Source of the DNA: Nitrobacter sp047149785
GTDB taxonomy: Bacteria; Pseudomonadota; Alphaproteobacteria; Rhizobiales; Xanthobacteraceae
Direction: 5' to 3'
Length of the DNA: 64,000 bases
NCBI RefSeq assembly: GCF_047149785.1
Contig: NZ_BAAGBE010000001.1
Span: 2,046,001 to 2,110,000 of the forward strand
A program made the position numbers and the translations under genes. Below the pieces are notes generated by a model that saw nothing but the letters and a program-made list of their open reading frames with translations, did no database searches and was not told where the DNA came from. Positions 24,538 to 33,423 of the stretch are shown here, one piece after another. The first letter of the stretch is position 1, and each line of letters begins with the position of its first letter.

Positions 24538-26550
24538 ATGAGTCTGAGCGATGATCAAGCCATTGCCGGTCCCCCGACTGATTCAGGCGATCGCTACTCG
24601 AAGGACGCGCTCATAGCGCAGGTCAGAAAACTGACGCGCAAGCTATGGCGAAACCCGTTTGAAAAGCGAACCGAAACGCTTGATGCGCGAACGGAAACAA
24701 TATCGCCGCCCGTCCCAAGGCGCGACGGAGCCCAAAATCCTCCTGCTCCGTCGAACGGACGTGATCTCGCCGGCAAAGGGAATCTCAACGGCGGAGGCGG
24801 TCGCGGCGGCCGTCCGCAGCTCCACAAGCGCTCGGGAGACAACGAATTCCGGGACGTCCTCGGCAAAGGACTTTCCGCCGCGCGGCGCAACCTGATCACC
24901 GTCGGGATATTCTCGCTTGTCGTGAACCTGCTCGTCCTTTCGATCCCGATCTATCTTTTCAATATGTCGGATCGCGTGCTGACCAGCCGCAGCGTCGATA
25001 CCTTGATCATGTTGTCCTCGATCGTCATTCTGGCCATCGGAGCGCACGTTCTGATGGACATGCTGCGGCGCTTCATCCTGATGAGGATTGCGGTCGAGAC
25101 CGAGGCTCGTCTTGGCGGTCCGGTGCTGAGCGCCGCGGCCAAAGCCGCGCAGAACGGCTCAAGCCGTGAATTTCAAACCCTCGCCGACTTGCAGCATCTG
25201 CGCGCATTCATAACCGGACCCGTCCTTCTGACCATCTTCGACGCGCCGGTGACGCCGGCTTACCTTGCAGTCGTGTTCCTGATCCATCCGCAACTCGGAC
25301 TCATTGTCCTCGGGTCGAGCGCTTCATTGATCGCCGTCGCGCTGATCAATCAGCGCATAACCGCGATTCCCTTCACGCGGGCGAATGCCTTTGGCACCCG
25401 CGCCAACCTGCAGGCGGAAGCAATGGCGCGCAACGCCCAGGTGATCAACGCGATGGGCATGATCCCGGAAGGCGTCCAGGTCTGGGGGCAGGAAACGGTG
25501 GAATCGCTCAAGGCCCAGGTTGCCGGCCACGACCTCAACATCATCATGACCGGCATTTCGAAGTTCCTGCGCCTGGGCACCCAGATCACCATTCTTGGAT
25601 GGGGCGCCTACCTTGCTCTGGAGAGCGAACTGACCGGCGGCATGATCATCGCGGCATCGATCGTCGCCAGCCGCGCTCTGGCGCCGCTCGAAGGCACGAT
25701 CGAAGGGTGGCGCCACTTCGTGCAGGCGCGTTCGGCCTACAGCCGCATCAAGACCCTGCTTCAGAACTCCCCGCTCAACCTCGAACGGTTGCGACTGCCG
25801 CGCCCGGAAGGCCGCCTCAGCGTCGAACGGATCCTGTATGTTCCCCCGCCCAACAAGAAGGTGATCCTCAACGGCGTCAGCTTTCAACTGGAGCCTGGCG
25901 AATCCCTCGCGATTGTCGGTCCATCCGGCACCGGAAAGACCATGCTGGCGCGAATGCTGGTCGGATCGATCATCCCGACCGCCGGAAACGTCCGCCTCGA
26001 CATGATGGACCTGCGCAATTGGGATCCACGCCAGTTCGGCGAAAGCGTCGGTTACCTGCCGCAGGAGGTGCAGCTATTCCCGGCTTCGATCAAGGCGAAC
26101 ATCGCGCGCATGCGCGCCGACGCCGTCGATGAAGACATTTTCGATGCCGCCGAAACCGCGGACGTGCACGAGATGATCTCGGAACTCGCGCAAGGCTACG
26201 AAACCGTGATCGGTATGGACGGCAGCCCGCTGTCGGGCGGCCAACGGCAACGGATCGGCCTTGCGCGCGCCTTCTACGGCAATCCGCGGTTGATCGTGCT
26301 TGACGAGCCTAACGCAAATCTCGATTCGAACGGCGAGCATGCGCTTGCCAAGGCGCTGGTGCGCGCAAAGGAAAAGCGGATGACCGTTGTCACCATCACG
26401 CAACGGCCGGCGCTGCTGCAAAGCGTCGACAAGATCATGATCTTGCAAAACGGATCGGTGCAGGCATTCGGAACGCGAGACGAACTGATTCCGCTGGTGA
26501 TGGGCCGCAAACAGCCCGGCCCTCCGGCCGCGCCAATGCTCGACGCCTGA
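24538..26550 (+). CDS. Type I secretion system permease/ATPase (PrtD-like)
   Basis: A 670-residue ABC exporter subunit that drives cargo through a channel across both membranes. Residues 1-115 are polar and Gly/Pro-rich with no C39 peptidase domain, so cargo is not cut at a double-glycine leader. The membrane domain spans about 115-400 with several hydrophobic helices (FSLVVNLLVLSIPIYLF, LIMLSSIVILAIGAHVLM). The ATPase domain follows: Walker A GPSGTGKT (near 461), signature LSGGQRQRIGLARA (near 566), Walker B LIVLDEPNANLD (near 586) and the switch region VTITQRP. GGAGAGCTGCA precedes the ATG. It is the usual partner of the HlyD gene 38 bases downstream. Confidence 0.93.
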   Translation: MSLSDDQAIAGPPTDSGDRYSKDALIAQVRKLTRKLWRNPFEKRTETLDARTETISPPVPRRDGAQNPPAPSNGRDLAGKGNLNGGGGRGGRPQLHKRSGDNEFRDVLGKGLSAARRNLITVGIFSLVVNLLVLSIPIYLFNMSDRVLTSRSVDTLIMLSSIVILAIGAHVLMDMLRRFILMRIAVETEARLGGPVLSAAAKAAQNGSSREFQTLADLQHLRAFITGPVLLTIFDAPVTPAYLAVVFLIHPQLGLIVLGSSASLIAVALINQRITAIPFTRANAFGTRANLQAEAMARNAQVINAMGMIPEGVQVWGQETVESLKAQVAGHDLNIIMTGISKFLRLGTQITILGWGAYLALESELTGGMIIAASIVASRALAPLEGTIEGWRHFVQARSAYSRIKTLLQNSPLNLERLRLPRPEGRLSVERILYVPPPNKKVILNGVSFQLEPGESLAIVGPSGTGKTMLARMLVGSIIPTAGNVRLDMMDLRNWDPRQFGESVGYLPQEVQLFPASIKANIARMRADAVDEDIFDAAETADVHEMISELAQGYETVIGMDGSPLSGGQRQRIGLARAFYGNPRLIVLDEPNANLDSNGEHALAKALVRAKEKRMTVVTITQRPALLQSVDKIMILQNGSVQAFGTRDELIPLVMGRKQPGPPAAPMLDA

Positions 26551-26588
26551 CAGCGGAGACCGACTGACATGAGCCTGAGGAGGCGGCC

Positions 26589-27932
26589 ATGAGCACGACA
26601 ATGACAGGCGATCAACCTTGGCACGTCGATCTGCCGCGCTCGACGCGCGGCCTCACCATCGCCGGCATATTGACCATCGCGATGACGGTCATGGGATTCG
26701 GGGTCTGGGGCAACACCGCGCCGATCGCAGGCGCAGTCGTGGCATCGGGCGTGTTCGTCGCCACAGGCCAGAACAAGACCATCCAGCACCTCGAAGGCGG
26801 CGTGATCCGCGACATCATGGTTCATGAAGGCGATACCGTCGAAGTGGGTCAGATTCTGGTCGAACTGGACCAGACCACCGCAAAAGCCGAGATGCAGAGG
26901 CTCTTCCTTCGCAACGCGCGGCTCACGGCCGTCGATTCCCGCCTGCAGGCCCAGATCCGCGAGGAGTCGGAGGTTCACTTTCCGCCCGAACTGTCGGCCG
27001 ATTCGAAAGATCCACAAATACGCAGCATCGTCAGTGCCCAACTTCTTGCCTTTACCGCTCAGCGCAACAATACCAACAGCGAAATCGCCGGAATTGAGGA
27101 CAGCATCAAGGCCCTGAACGAGCACATCGCGGGATCCAAGATTCAACTCGAGGGCGTAAGGCGCCAGATCGCACTCGTCGAAGAGGATATCAAGACCAAG
27201 GAACATCTCCTGGCCGCCGGCCTCGTGCGCAAGCCCGACGTTCTCCTGCTGCAACGGAACCAGGCCAATCTCGAGGGCGAGGTCGGCCGCATCATGGGCG
27301 ACATCGGCGACGCCAAGGAGCGGATCGCTAGGGCGGTCGAGCAAATCAATGGCGTCCGGAAGACCGCGATCAAAACCGCGGTCGAGCAGATGCACGAAAT
27401 CCGCGGCGAGATGGTCGACGTCCGGGAGCGGATGCTGAGCGCGAAGGGCGTGCTCGACCGCACGACGATCCGGGCGCCAGTCAAAGGCGTCGTCGTCAAA
27501 TTGCGCTTCCACACGCGCGGCGGGGTGGTCGAGCCGGGCAAGCCCATCATGGAGCTATTGCCGCTCAACGAGCCATTGATCATCGAAGCCCGGGTAAGGC
27601 CGCAGGATATCGACTCCGTCAAACACGGTCAGGAAGCCATGGTCCGGCTGACTGCACTGAGCCAGCGTGTCACCCCGATGGTTTCGGGAGACGTTATCTA
27701 TCTCTCCGCCGACACCGTGGCGGACGAGAAGAAATCTCAACAGACCGGCCCGAGCGACATCTACGTGGTTCGCGTGAGGCTTCACAATTCCGAAGTCGCG
27801 GCAATCCACGGCTTCAATCCGACGCCAGGCATGCCGGCGGAAGTCTTCATCAAGACCAGCGAGCGAACGTTCTTTCAGTACATCATGAAGCCGATCGAGG
27901 ACAGCATGTCCCGGGCATTTCGCGAGCGATAA
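26589..27932 (+). CDS. HlyD-family periplasmic adaptor of the type I secretion system
   Basis: A 447-residue membrane-fusion protein linking the ABC exporter to an outer-membrane channel. One N-terminal transmembrane helix (TIAGILTIAMTVMGFGVWG, about 20-38), a split lipoyl domain (GGVIRDIMVHEGDTVEVGQILVELD and TIRAPVKGVVVKLRFHTRGG), a long coiled coil (about 100-290) and a C-terminal beta-barrel ending YIMKPIEDSMSRAFRER, typical of the PrtE type. AGGAGGCGGCC precedes the ATG. No TolC-type gene is in the window, so the outer-membrane partner must be elsewhere. Confidence 0.93.
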   Translation: MSTTMTGDQPWHVDLPRSTRGLTIAGILTIAMTVMGFGVWGNTAPIAGAVVASGVFVATGQNKTIQHLEGGVIRDIMVHEGDTVEVGQILVELDQTTAKAEMQRLFLRNARLTAVDSRLQAQIREESEVHFPPELSADSKDPQIRSIVSAQLLAFTAQRNNTNSEIAGIEDSIKALNEHIAGSKIQLEGVRRQIALVEEDIKTKEHLLAAGLVRKPDVLLLQRNQANLEGEVGRIMGDIGDAKERIARAVEQINGVRKTAIKTAVEQMHEIRGEMVDVRERMLSAKGVLDRTTIRAPVKGVVVKLRFHTRGGVVEPGKPIMELLPLNEPLIIEARVRPQDIDSVKHGQEAMVRLTALSQRVTPMVSGDVIYLSADTVADEKKSQQTGPSDIYVVRVRLHNSEVAAIHGFNPTPGMPAEVFIKTSERTFFQYIMKPIEDSMSRAFRER

Positions 27933-28137
27933 GGGCTACACGACGGAAGAAACAAACCGGATCTTCCACAGGAGCAAAAGGCTGCCCGGACAGCCCTTCG
28001 AACCCCTGGGCCGCTTCCTTGACGCCCGCCGAAGCGTTATGTGATCCGGCTGTGCCGCTTGTCCGGCATACCCTGCAAAATGGCAACGTCGCGCTGGCGC
28101 AGCGATGAATCCGGTTCCGCTCCGACGCGGCCCCGGG

Positions 28138-28244
28138 TTGGAGCGTTTCCAGGCGAAGTGGCTACCGGTTCGCGTAAAGAAAACGCGTCGAATCAAAAAC
28201 ATAGAGCCCCGCTTCTGATTCCATCAGGAACAGAAAGGCTCTAG
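28138..28244 (-). repeat. Dispersed intergenic repeat, copy C (reverse orientation)
   Basis: Runs from GGAGCGTTTCCAGGCGAAG through GGCTACCGGTTCGCGTAAAG to ATAGAGCCCCGCTTCTGATT and CTCTAG, the reverse complement of copies D and E. It lies in the 405-base gap between hlyD and pabAB. The rest of the gap (27933-28137) has no supportable gene. Confidence 0.75.
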
Positions 28245-28337
28245 TATCAACTCCCACCGCTCTTGCGGATCAATTCGGATTTGAAATCGCCGCGCCCGCC
28301 GTTTCGCGCGGGCGCCGATGCGTGTCGGGGTCATTCG

Positions 28338-30470
28338 GTGAGGACGCTCATAATCGACAACTACGACTCATTTACCTACAATCTGGTGCAGCTAATCGCA
28401 GACATAAATCAGGAAGAACCCCTCGTCGTCCGCAATGACGCGCTCACATGGGACGAACTCTCCGAGAAACGCTTCGATAATATTATCGTCTCGCCGGGGC
28501 CCGGACGACCGGACCGGACGGCGGATTTCGGCCTGAGCAAAGCTGCCATAGAAGCAGCCGCAATCCCCTTGCTTGGCGTGTGTCTGGGCCATCAGGGCCT
28601 TGCCATCGCGGCAGGTGGGTCACTGGAGCAGGCTCCGTCTCTCGTTCACGGACGCACGTCCAGAATCGCGCATCGGGGCGTCGGTCTCCTGGCCGACATG
28701 CCGCCCCTGTTCAATGCGGCGCGCTACCACTCCTTCGTTGTCCGGCGTCCCCTCCCCTCCATACTTGAGGAAATCGCCTGGAGCGAAGATGGCCTCGTCA
28801 TGGGCATCTCTCGTCGTGACCGGCCGCAATGGGGCGTCCAGTTTCATCCGGAGTCAATTCTGACCGAAAATGGCCGCATCCTGCTGCGGAATTTTCGCGA
28901 CCTGTCGTTTCGCGCCTCGGGAAAGCTATCAACGCCGCGCTCCCCGGCACGCGCGGGCAAGCGGCGCGCAACCGCGCCTGCGGCGGCGACTCGCAAAGCC
29001 TTCTGGCTCGAAATCCCGCATGCGGTCGACACCGAGGCAGTGTTCTGTTCGCTCTTTGCCGATCAGCCCTTCGCATTCTGGCTCGACAGCAATCTCGGCG
29101 GGTCGGCGTTGTCGCGATGGTCCTACATGGGAGACGCATCGGGGCCACACGCGGCGACGGCCCAGTATCGCAGCGTCGAGCGGACGATCGTTATCGACGA
29201 TGCTCGCGGCCACCGAACCGAGCACGCCGATATCTTCCAGTATCTCGAAAGAGAGCATCCCAGCCGGCCGCAGTCGGCGCCGCCATGCCCTTTCGTCGGA
29301 GGGCACGTCGGCTGGCTTGGCTACGAACTGCGACATGATTGCGGCTCGCCGACAACGCGCCGCGCCGCAACGCCCGATGCATTGTTGATCCGCTCGGACA
29401 GATTCATCGCCGTGAACCACCTGGAGGCAAAAACATACATATGCGCCCTCGACAGCCCCGATAAGGCCGATCGTGCGCAGCATTGGATTCACGCGACGCT
29501 CAAGAAAATCGAAGCGGCACGTCCCCCCCCTGCCGACTTAACCCGCGCGATCGATCGGGGGCCGATCGAGTTCCGCATGAGAGATGGAAAAGCCGCTTAT
29601 CTCTCCAAGGTCGCGCGCTGTCTCGACCTGATCGCGCAAGGCGAGACCTATCAGGTCTGTCTGACCAACGAGCTGTCCTGCGCCGCCACGGTCGAGCCTC
29701 TGCGGGTTTATCGCACGATGAGACGCGTCAACCCTGCTCCGTTTGCGGCTTTTCTCAAGTGGCCCGGCGGCAGCGCCCTCAGCGCCTCGCCGGAACGGTT
29801 TCTGGCCGTCGATGCAGATGGCAACATCGAAGCAAAGCCGATCAAGGGAACAGTCCGGCGCGACGCCGATCCGCTTCAAGACAAGGGACTGGTCGACATG
29901 CTGCGAGCTAGCCGAAAAAACCGGGCGGAGAACGGAATGATCGTCGATCTCCTGCGTCACGACCTGTCGCGCTGTTGCGAGACCGGAACTGTCTCCGTGC
30001 CAAGCTTGTTCGACGTCGAAACGTATCGGACGGTCCACCAACTGGTAAGCACCGTGCGCGGCGTTCTCAACCCCGAACATACACTCATTGACGTGCTGCG
30101 CAGCGGCGCCTTCCCGGGAGGATCGATGACGGGCGCCCCGAAACATCGCACTCTCGAGCATATCGATCAAATGGAGCAGCGTGCCCGCGGCATCTATTCC
30201 GGCGCGCTTGGCTGGCTGGGTGACGATGGCGCCGCCGATCTGAGCATCGTGATCCGATCCATCGTGTCGATCGATGGACGACTCCTGATCGGCGTGGGAG
30301 GCGGCGTCGTCGCAGAATCCACGCCCGAGGAGGAATTCGAGGAAATGCTCTTGAAAGCCGAGGCTTCCATCAAATCGATCGTCATCGCCACATTTGGCAG
30401 CTTCAGCGAAGGTCACTATCGTCTCGTGGATTCCAGCGATGACGGAGCAAGCTTCAGCAGGTCTGAATGA
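28338..30470 (+). CDS. pabAB: Fused aminodeoxychorismate synthase (PabA-PabB)
   Basis: A 710-residue fusion that makes 4-amino-4-deoxychorismate for folate. Residues 1-190 are a class I glutamine amidotransferase: IIDNYDSFTYNL, nucleophile C82 in LGVCLGHQG, and the His/Glu of QFHPES. After a basic linker (about 205-225) comes the chorismate-binding half: GETYQVCLTNE, SPERF, the PIKGT motif with Lys (Ala in anthranilate synthase), RAENGMIVDLLRHDLSR, FPGGSMTGAPK and IRSI. The amidotransferase-first order and the Lys argue for PabAB rather than TrpEG. GTG at 28338 has GGGG eight bases upstream. Some pabAB fusions serve antibiotic pathways, but none is seen here. Confidence 0.9.
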   Translation: MRTLIIDNYDSFTYNLVQLIADINQEEPLVVRNDALTWDELSEKRFDNIIVSPGPGRPDRTADFGLSKAAIEAAAIPLLGVCLGHQGLAIAAGGSLEQAPSLVHGRTSRIAHRGVGLLADMPPLFNAARYHSFVVRRPLPSILEEIAWSEDGLVMGISRRDRPQWGVQFHPESILTENGRILLRNFRDLSFRASGKLSTPRSPARAGKRRATAPAAATRKAFWLEIPHAVDTEAVFCSLFADQPFAFWLDSNLGGSALSRWSYMGDASGPHAATAQYRSVERTIVIDDARGHRTEHADIFQYLEREHPSRPQSAPPCPFVGGHVGWLGYELRHDCGSPTTRRAATPDALLIRSDRFIAVNHLEAKTYICALDSPDKADRAQHWIHATLKKIEAARPPPADLTRAIDRGPIEFRMRDGKAAYLSKVARCLDLIAQGETYQVCLTNELSCAATVEPLRVYRTMRRVNPAPFAAFLKWPGGSALSASPERFLAVDADGNIEAKPIKGTVRRDADPLQDKGLVDMLRASRKNRAENGMIVDLLRHDLSRCCETGTVSVPSLFDVETYRTVHQLVSTVRGVLNPEHTLIDVLRSGAFPGGSMTGAPKHRTLEHIDQMEQRARGIYSGALGWLGDDGAADLSIVIRSIVSIDGRLLIGVGGGVVAESTPEEEFEEMLLKAEASIKSIVIATFGSFSEGHYRLVDSSDDGASFSRSE

Positions 30471-30522
30471 AGCCGGAAACCCCTCCGGGTCGGCTTGCAA
30501 GACCTCACCGGCCTCAATCCAT

Positions 30523-30804
30523 TCAATTCAGGGCGATCACGACGCCGGTGAGCACAGGCTTATGGGTTTGCAGGGAACTGGACGTCGAATCGCTCCAATC
30601 GGCAAGGCTGACGACGTTACCGACTTGCGCGTCCTCTCCTCCGGGCTCGGCCTCTTGCAAAACCTTCAGGCCGCCCTGATCGAGAAAGAAGGTGTGATCA
30701 CCGAACAACTCGGTCAATTTGCCGACAGCCGGATGATCCTCGGGAAGGGCCCGCGCATCCATCTGGGTCAGGGTTTGCTTCACCTGCGCAGCATTTAACT
30801 TCAT
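30523..30804 (-). CDS. Hypothetical protein
   Basis: A 93-residue acidic protein: MKLNAAQVKQTLTQMDARALPEDHPAVGKLTELFGDHTFFLDQGGLKVLQ, then a polar tail with VSLADWSD and a hydrophobic end. AAGGGGACG lies about 12 bases before the ATG. It follows the small exported protein at 30829 on the same strand with 24 bases between, so the two are probably one transcript. No family is recognised with certainty. Confidence 0.7.
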   Translation of the reverse strand: MKLNAAQVKQTLTQMDARALPEDHPAVGKLTELFGDHTFFLDQGGLKVLQEAEPGGEDAQVGNVVSLADWSDSTSSSLQTHKPVLTGVVIALN

Positions 30805-30828
30805 GATAATTGCGTCCCCTTCGTTGGA

Positions 30829-31191
30829 TCAGGCGGTTCTCTTCGTGAACATGGTCAGAACGCCGTCCTTGTCGAGGTTAATGGCAACGACCTGCGCCGT
30901 GACCCTCCCCTTCGCTTTAAGTGCAGAGACGGCTTCGGGCGTTTCATCGATCAGCTTGCGGAGCGACTGCAGTTCGTCCTGCTTCGTGCTCGCGAGGAGC
31001 GCGTCCACCTTTCCACGCAAATCTGGTTGCAGATCTTCAATGTCGACGACCTCGATACTCCGAATGACGGTATCGCTTTGTTCGGATTGTATTTCAGCGC
31101 TTGACGGTCTCGGCGAGCCCTGCGCAGGCACCACCACCGGCATCCCTATGGCGAGCATCGCAACGACAGCTTGCGCGGTCCATGTTCGCAT
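30829..31191 (-). CDS. Small exported hypothetical protein
   Basis: A 120-residue protein with a signal sequence (TAQAVVAMLAIGMPVVVPAQG, cleavage near residue 24). The mature part is acidic and helical: IRSIEVVDIEDLQPDLRGKVDALLASTKQDELQSLRKLIDE, then ALKAKGRVTAQVVAINLDKDGVLTMFTKRTA. AAGGAG five bases before the ATG at 31191 fixes the start over a GTG two codons earlier. It probably forms an operon with the gene at 30523. Function unknown. Confidence 0.75.
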   Translation of the reverse strand: MRTWTAQAVVAMLAIGMPVVVPAQGSPRPSSAEIQSEQSDTVIRSIEVVDIEDLQPDLRGKVDALLASTKQDELQSLRKLIDETPEAVSALKAKGRVTAQVVAINLDKDGVLTMFTKRTA

Positions 31192-31510
31192 AACCACTCC
31201 TTCCGTTTTTTGCCGTGACGACCTCCCTTAAACTCGGACGGTGGTGCTCATTCGATCTTTATATGATCACTTAGTGAATATGGGATGGTCATAGTGTGTT
31301 CGCAGACGACGGATGAATATCAACCGGCAGCGGTTCGTCTCGCCAGATATTGCAAGCCAACCAGCACCGTTATCTTCGGTATATTTTTCTATATATAGAT
31401 GAAACTGAGAAGCGGTCGAAGCGCGACGACGACGGCGCTTTGCACGACTGTCGGTCCGCCCTTCGGGCTGTTTCCCGGATACCCCTTCACATGCGACAGG
31501 TTGTGACTGC
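31192..31510. other. Intergenic region with a small dyad
   Basis: About 320 bases between two same-strand genes. A short palindrome TCACT-T-AGTGA at 31267-31277 lies about 75 bases upstream of the exported-protein gene and could be an operator. The bases around 31370-31400 are AT-rich. No gene is supported. Confidence 0.35.
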
Positions 31511-32656
31511 TCATCCGCCTGCTCGAGCCGTTTCGTTCAATCCGGAAATGAACGCATGGATCGTCTTTTCGACCTCCTGGGGGACTTCGGCATTGTACGG
31601 TCCCTTGAACTGAACGAGCTTGTAGAGCGGTCCTTTGCTGGAGGGCAATTGAAGAAACTCGCCCGACGCAAGCAAGAAACCCGACTTGCTGATCTCGAAG
31701 GTCGCAACCCGCCGCCCGTCTTTGCGCACCGAGAAAATCCGGCTGAACCCTCGTATGACATTCCCCGCATAGCTCGCAACGCAATGATGCATATCCGCAC
31801 CCTCGGCGTGAAGCGCCGCGCCGGACTGCAGCGCGACTACTTCATATCCTTCGATAATCGTGCTCCTCGGCAGGCCGCCGTAATCGATCACATCGTCCCA
31901 TCCGATCTTGTGGGTGAGAAAGAACGCTTTTTCGCTGCTTGCTCGCGCAAGTTCCTCGTGCCATTCGAGCGCGGCCCGAAACACGCGCTGATAGCTCCAC
32001 CGCCGATTGAACCCGTCGATATGAAACGCCGCGTAATCCGCGACGGCGGACGCCTGATCCAGGGCATCGCCGGCCATGTTTTCCGCATGACTGCCCATTG
32101 CGCACACGGCCCAGCCAAGAAGCGCCCTGGCGCCTTGCTCGCGACGACACATTGTTTCGGACCATTCGCCGAGCGCGCGTAGCCAGACATGCTGCTTGCG
32201 GATGGAAGTCGGGATCGCCTGCGCCAGCGGCGACGGCGGAACATCGCATAAATTCTGAATGATCTGATATTCTATCGGGCCGGCCCGGAACGCTTGTCCT
32301 TTGAGCGCCCGTAACGGCCGGACAAGTCCATAGTACTTCAAGAGATCGCGCAATCTCGGGCGATCATGAACTATTGCCCGCCAATCCCTCAGGACAAAAT
32401 CCCGTTCCGTCGGCCGGAAGCACTCCATGCCACGCGCCGCCGCAACGACGAGAACTGGAGCTTGCCTTAGATAGTCGATCGCGAAAGGCTCGACCACGGC
32501 CATTGTCACGGCCGCGATCGCCAGCGGCTTTACCGGGAACATATCCTCGACCTGGCGCACGCTGGCCTGGACCCACGGTTCGTCTTGCAGGACACCTTTC
32601 GCCGCGAGCTCAGGAGCCAGCCATTGCAGGAGGCTGTTCTGTCCTTCGTCCTTCAT
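31511..32656 (-). CDS. PcfJ-domain protein
   Basis: A 381-residue protein whose C-terminal third carries the PcfJ signature: a hydrophobic-Gly-Tyr-Glu-Val segment, LHAEGADMHHCVASYAGNVI, then a strand with basic residues (IFSVRKDGRRVATFEISKSG). The N-terminal 250 residues are helical with no recognised domain (KPLAIAAVTMAVVEPFAIDYL, REQGARALLGWAVCAMGSHAENM). PcfJ was named from conjugative plasmid genes, but homologues are common on chromosomes and phages. Nothing conjugative surrounds it here. The function is unknown. Confidence 0.8.
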   Translation of the reverse strand: MKDEGQNSLLQWLAPELAAKGVLQDEPWVQASVRQVEDMFPVKPLAIAAVTMAVVEPFAIDYLRQAPVLVVAAARGMECFRPTERDFVLRDWRAIVHDRPRLRDLLKYYGLVRPLRALKGQAFRAGPIEYQIIQNLCDVPPSPLAQAIPTSIRKQHVWLRALGEWSETMCRREQGARALLGWAVCAMGSHAENMAGDALDQASAVADYAAFHIDGFNRRWSYQRVFRAALEWHEELARASSEKAFFLTHKIGWDDVIDYGGLPRSTIIEGYEVVALQSGAALHAEGADMHHCVASYAGNVIRGFSRIFSVRKDGRRVATFEISKSGFLLASGEFLQLPSSKGPLYKLVQFKGPYNAEVPQEVEKTIHAFISGLNETARAGG

Positions 32657-33023
32657 GCGCGAGCCTGATTTATTCGACGGGGGGACACCCCAACCCTTCC
32701 ATCCTCAATCTATGATCGAGCTTACGCTCATGTTATCCCCCATGTAACGCTATCGAGCGGATATCTTGCGGTCGCATTGGACGTCGGCGGCAGTCCGACG
32801 ACCGGCGGCGCGATTGTCGGAAATCGAGCGCGCCTCCGCGGCTTAGCCCGCCTTGCGGGCATTGCTCCGAATGGAAGCGACCGCTCGTGAACAGTCCGGA
32901 TGCGACTCGTCAACAACGACTGTTCCACCGTATATATAAGTACATAATTCGATTATTGTTTTAATAAAAATTATAATTGAGTATTTATGTCGTAATATCG
33001 GACGTGCTTATGCGTTTGACGCA
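32657..33023. other. Gene-free region with an AT-rich island
   Basis: No supportable gene. The segment from about 32925 to 33000 is almost all A and T (TATATATAAG, TTTTAATAAAAATTATAATT), in sharp contrast to the GC-rich surroundings. It could be a promoter or silencer target for a GapR- or H-NS-like protein, or a scar of acquired DNA. Confidence 0.6.
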
Positions 33024-33341
33024 CTATACTTGCAGGCGGCAAATCAAGGCAGCTAAACCGGAGTTGAAGGTCCATGTTGCGTGGCGGATCCGGGGCAGGT
33101 CTTGTTGAACTGGGCGAGGCCCGACCTCCATCCAGAGCGTAAAGGCGTCGCACACGGAGCAGCGAATCTCGCGCGACTTCGCTGATTGGCTCCGTATCAT
33201 GACAAAACAGCAGACCGGTGGTGAGCGCGCCGGCACCTGCGATGGACCGCGCGGCATGGTTCGATCTGCGGCTCGTCCGGTTAACGGGCCGTCTCGTTTC
33301 TTGCGAAAGAGTTTGTCGAATTCAGTCTGAATCCAATTCAT
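33024..33341 (-). CDS. Doubtful hypothetical protein
   Basis: A 105-residue frame beginning MNWIQTEFDKLFRKKRDGPL, with a central IRCSVCDAFTLWMEVGPRP that could be a Cys-pair motif. There is no good ribosome-binding site, and the first half is Arg/Pro-rich as in GC-rich shadow frames. It is kept because nothing else covers this stretch and its middle is protein-like. It may be a decayed gene. Confidence 0.3.
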   Translation of the reverse strand: MNWIQTEFDKLFRKKRDGPLTGRAADRTMPRGPSQVPARSPPVCCFVMIRSQSAKSREIRCSVCDAFTLWMEVGPRPVQQDLPRIRHATWTFNSGLAALICRLQV

Positions 33342-33423
33342 ACTCGTTTGTGCATTCTATCCTCATTGTGGAGGATGTCCGTGCCGGCGTCGCTCTCGCG
33401 GATGGCGATGGGCGGCATCGTCG

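Noticed and set aside
28338..30470. Anthranilate synthase (TrpEG)
   Set aside because: Domain order is amidotransferase first, and the key motif is PIKGT with Lys, as in aminodeoxychorismate synthase.
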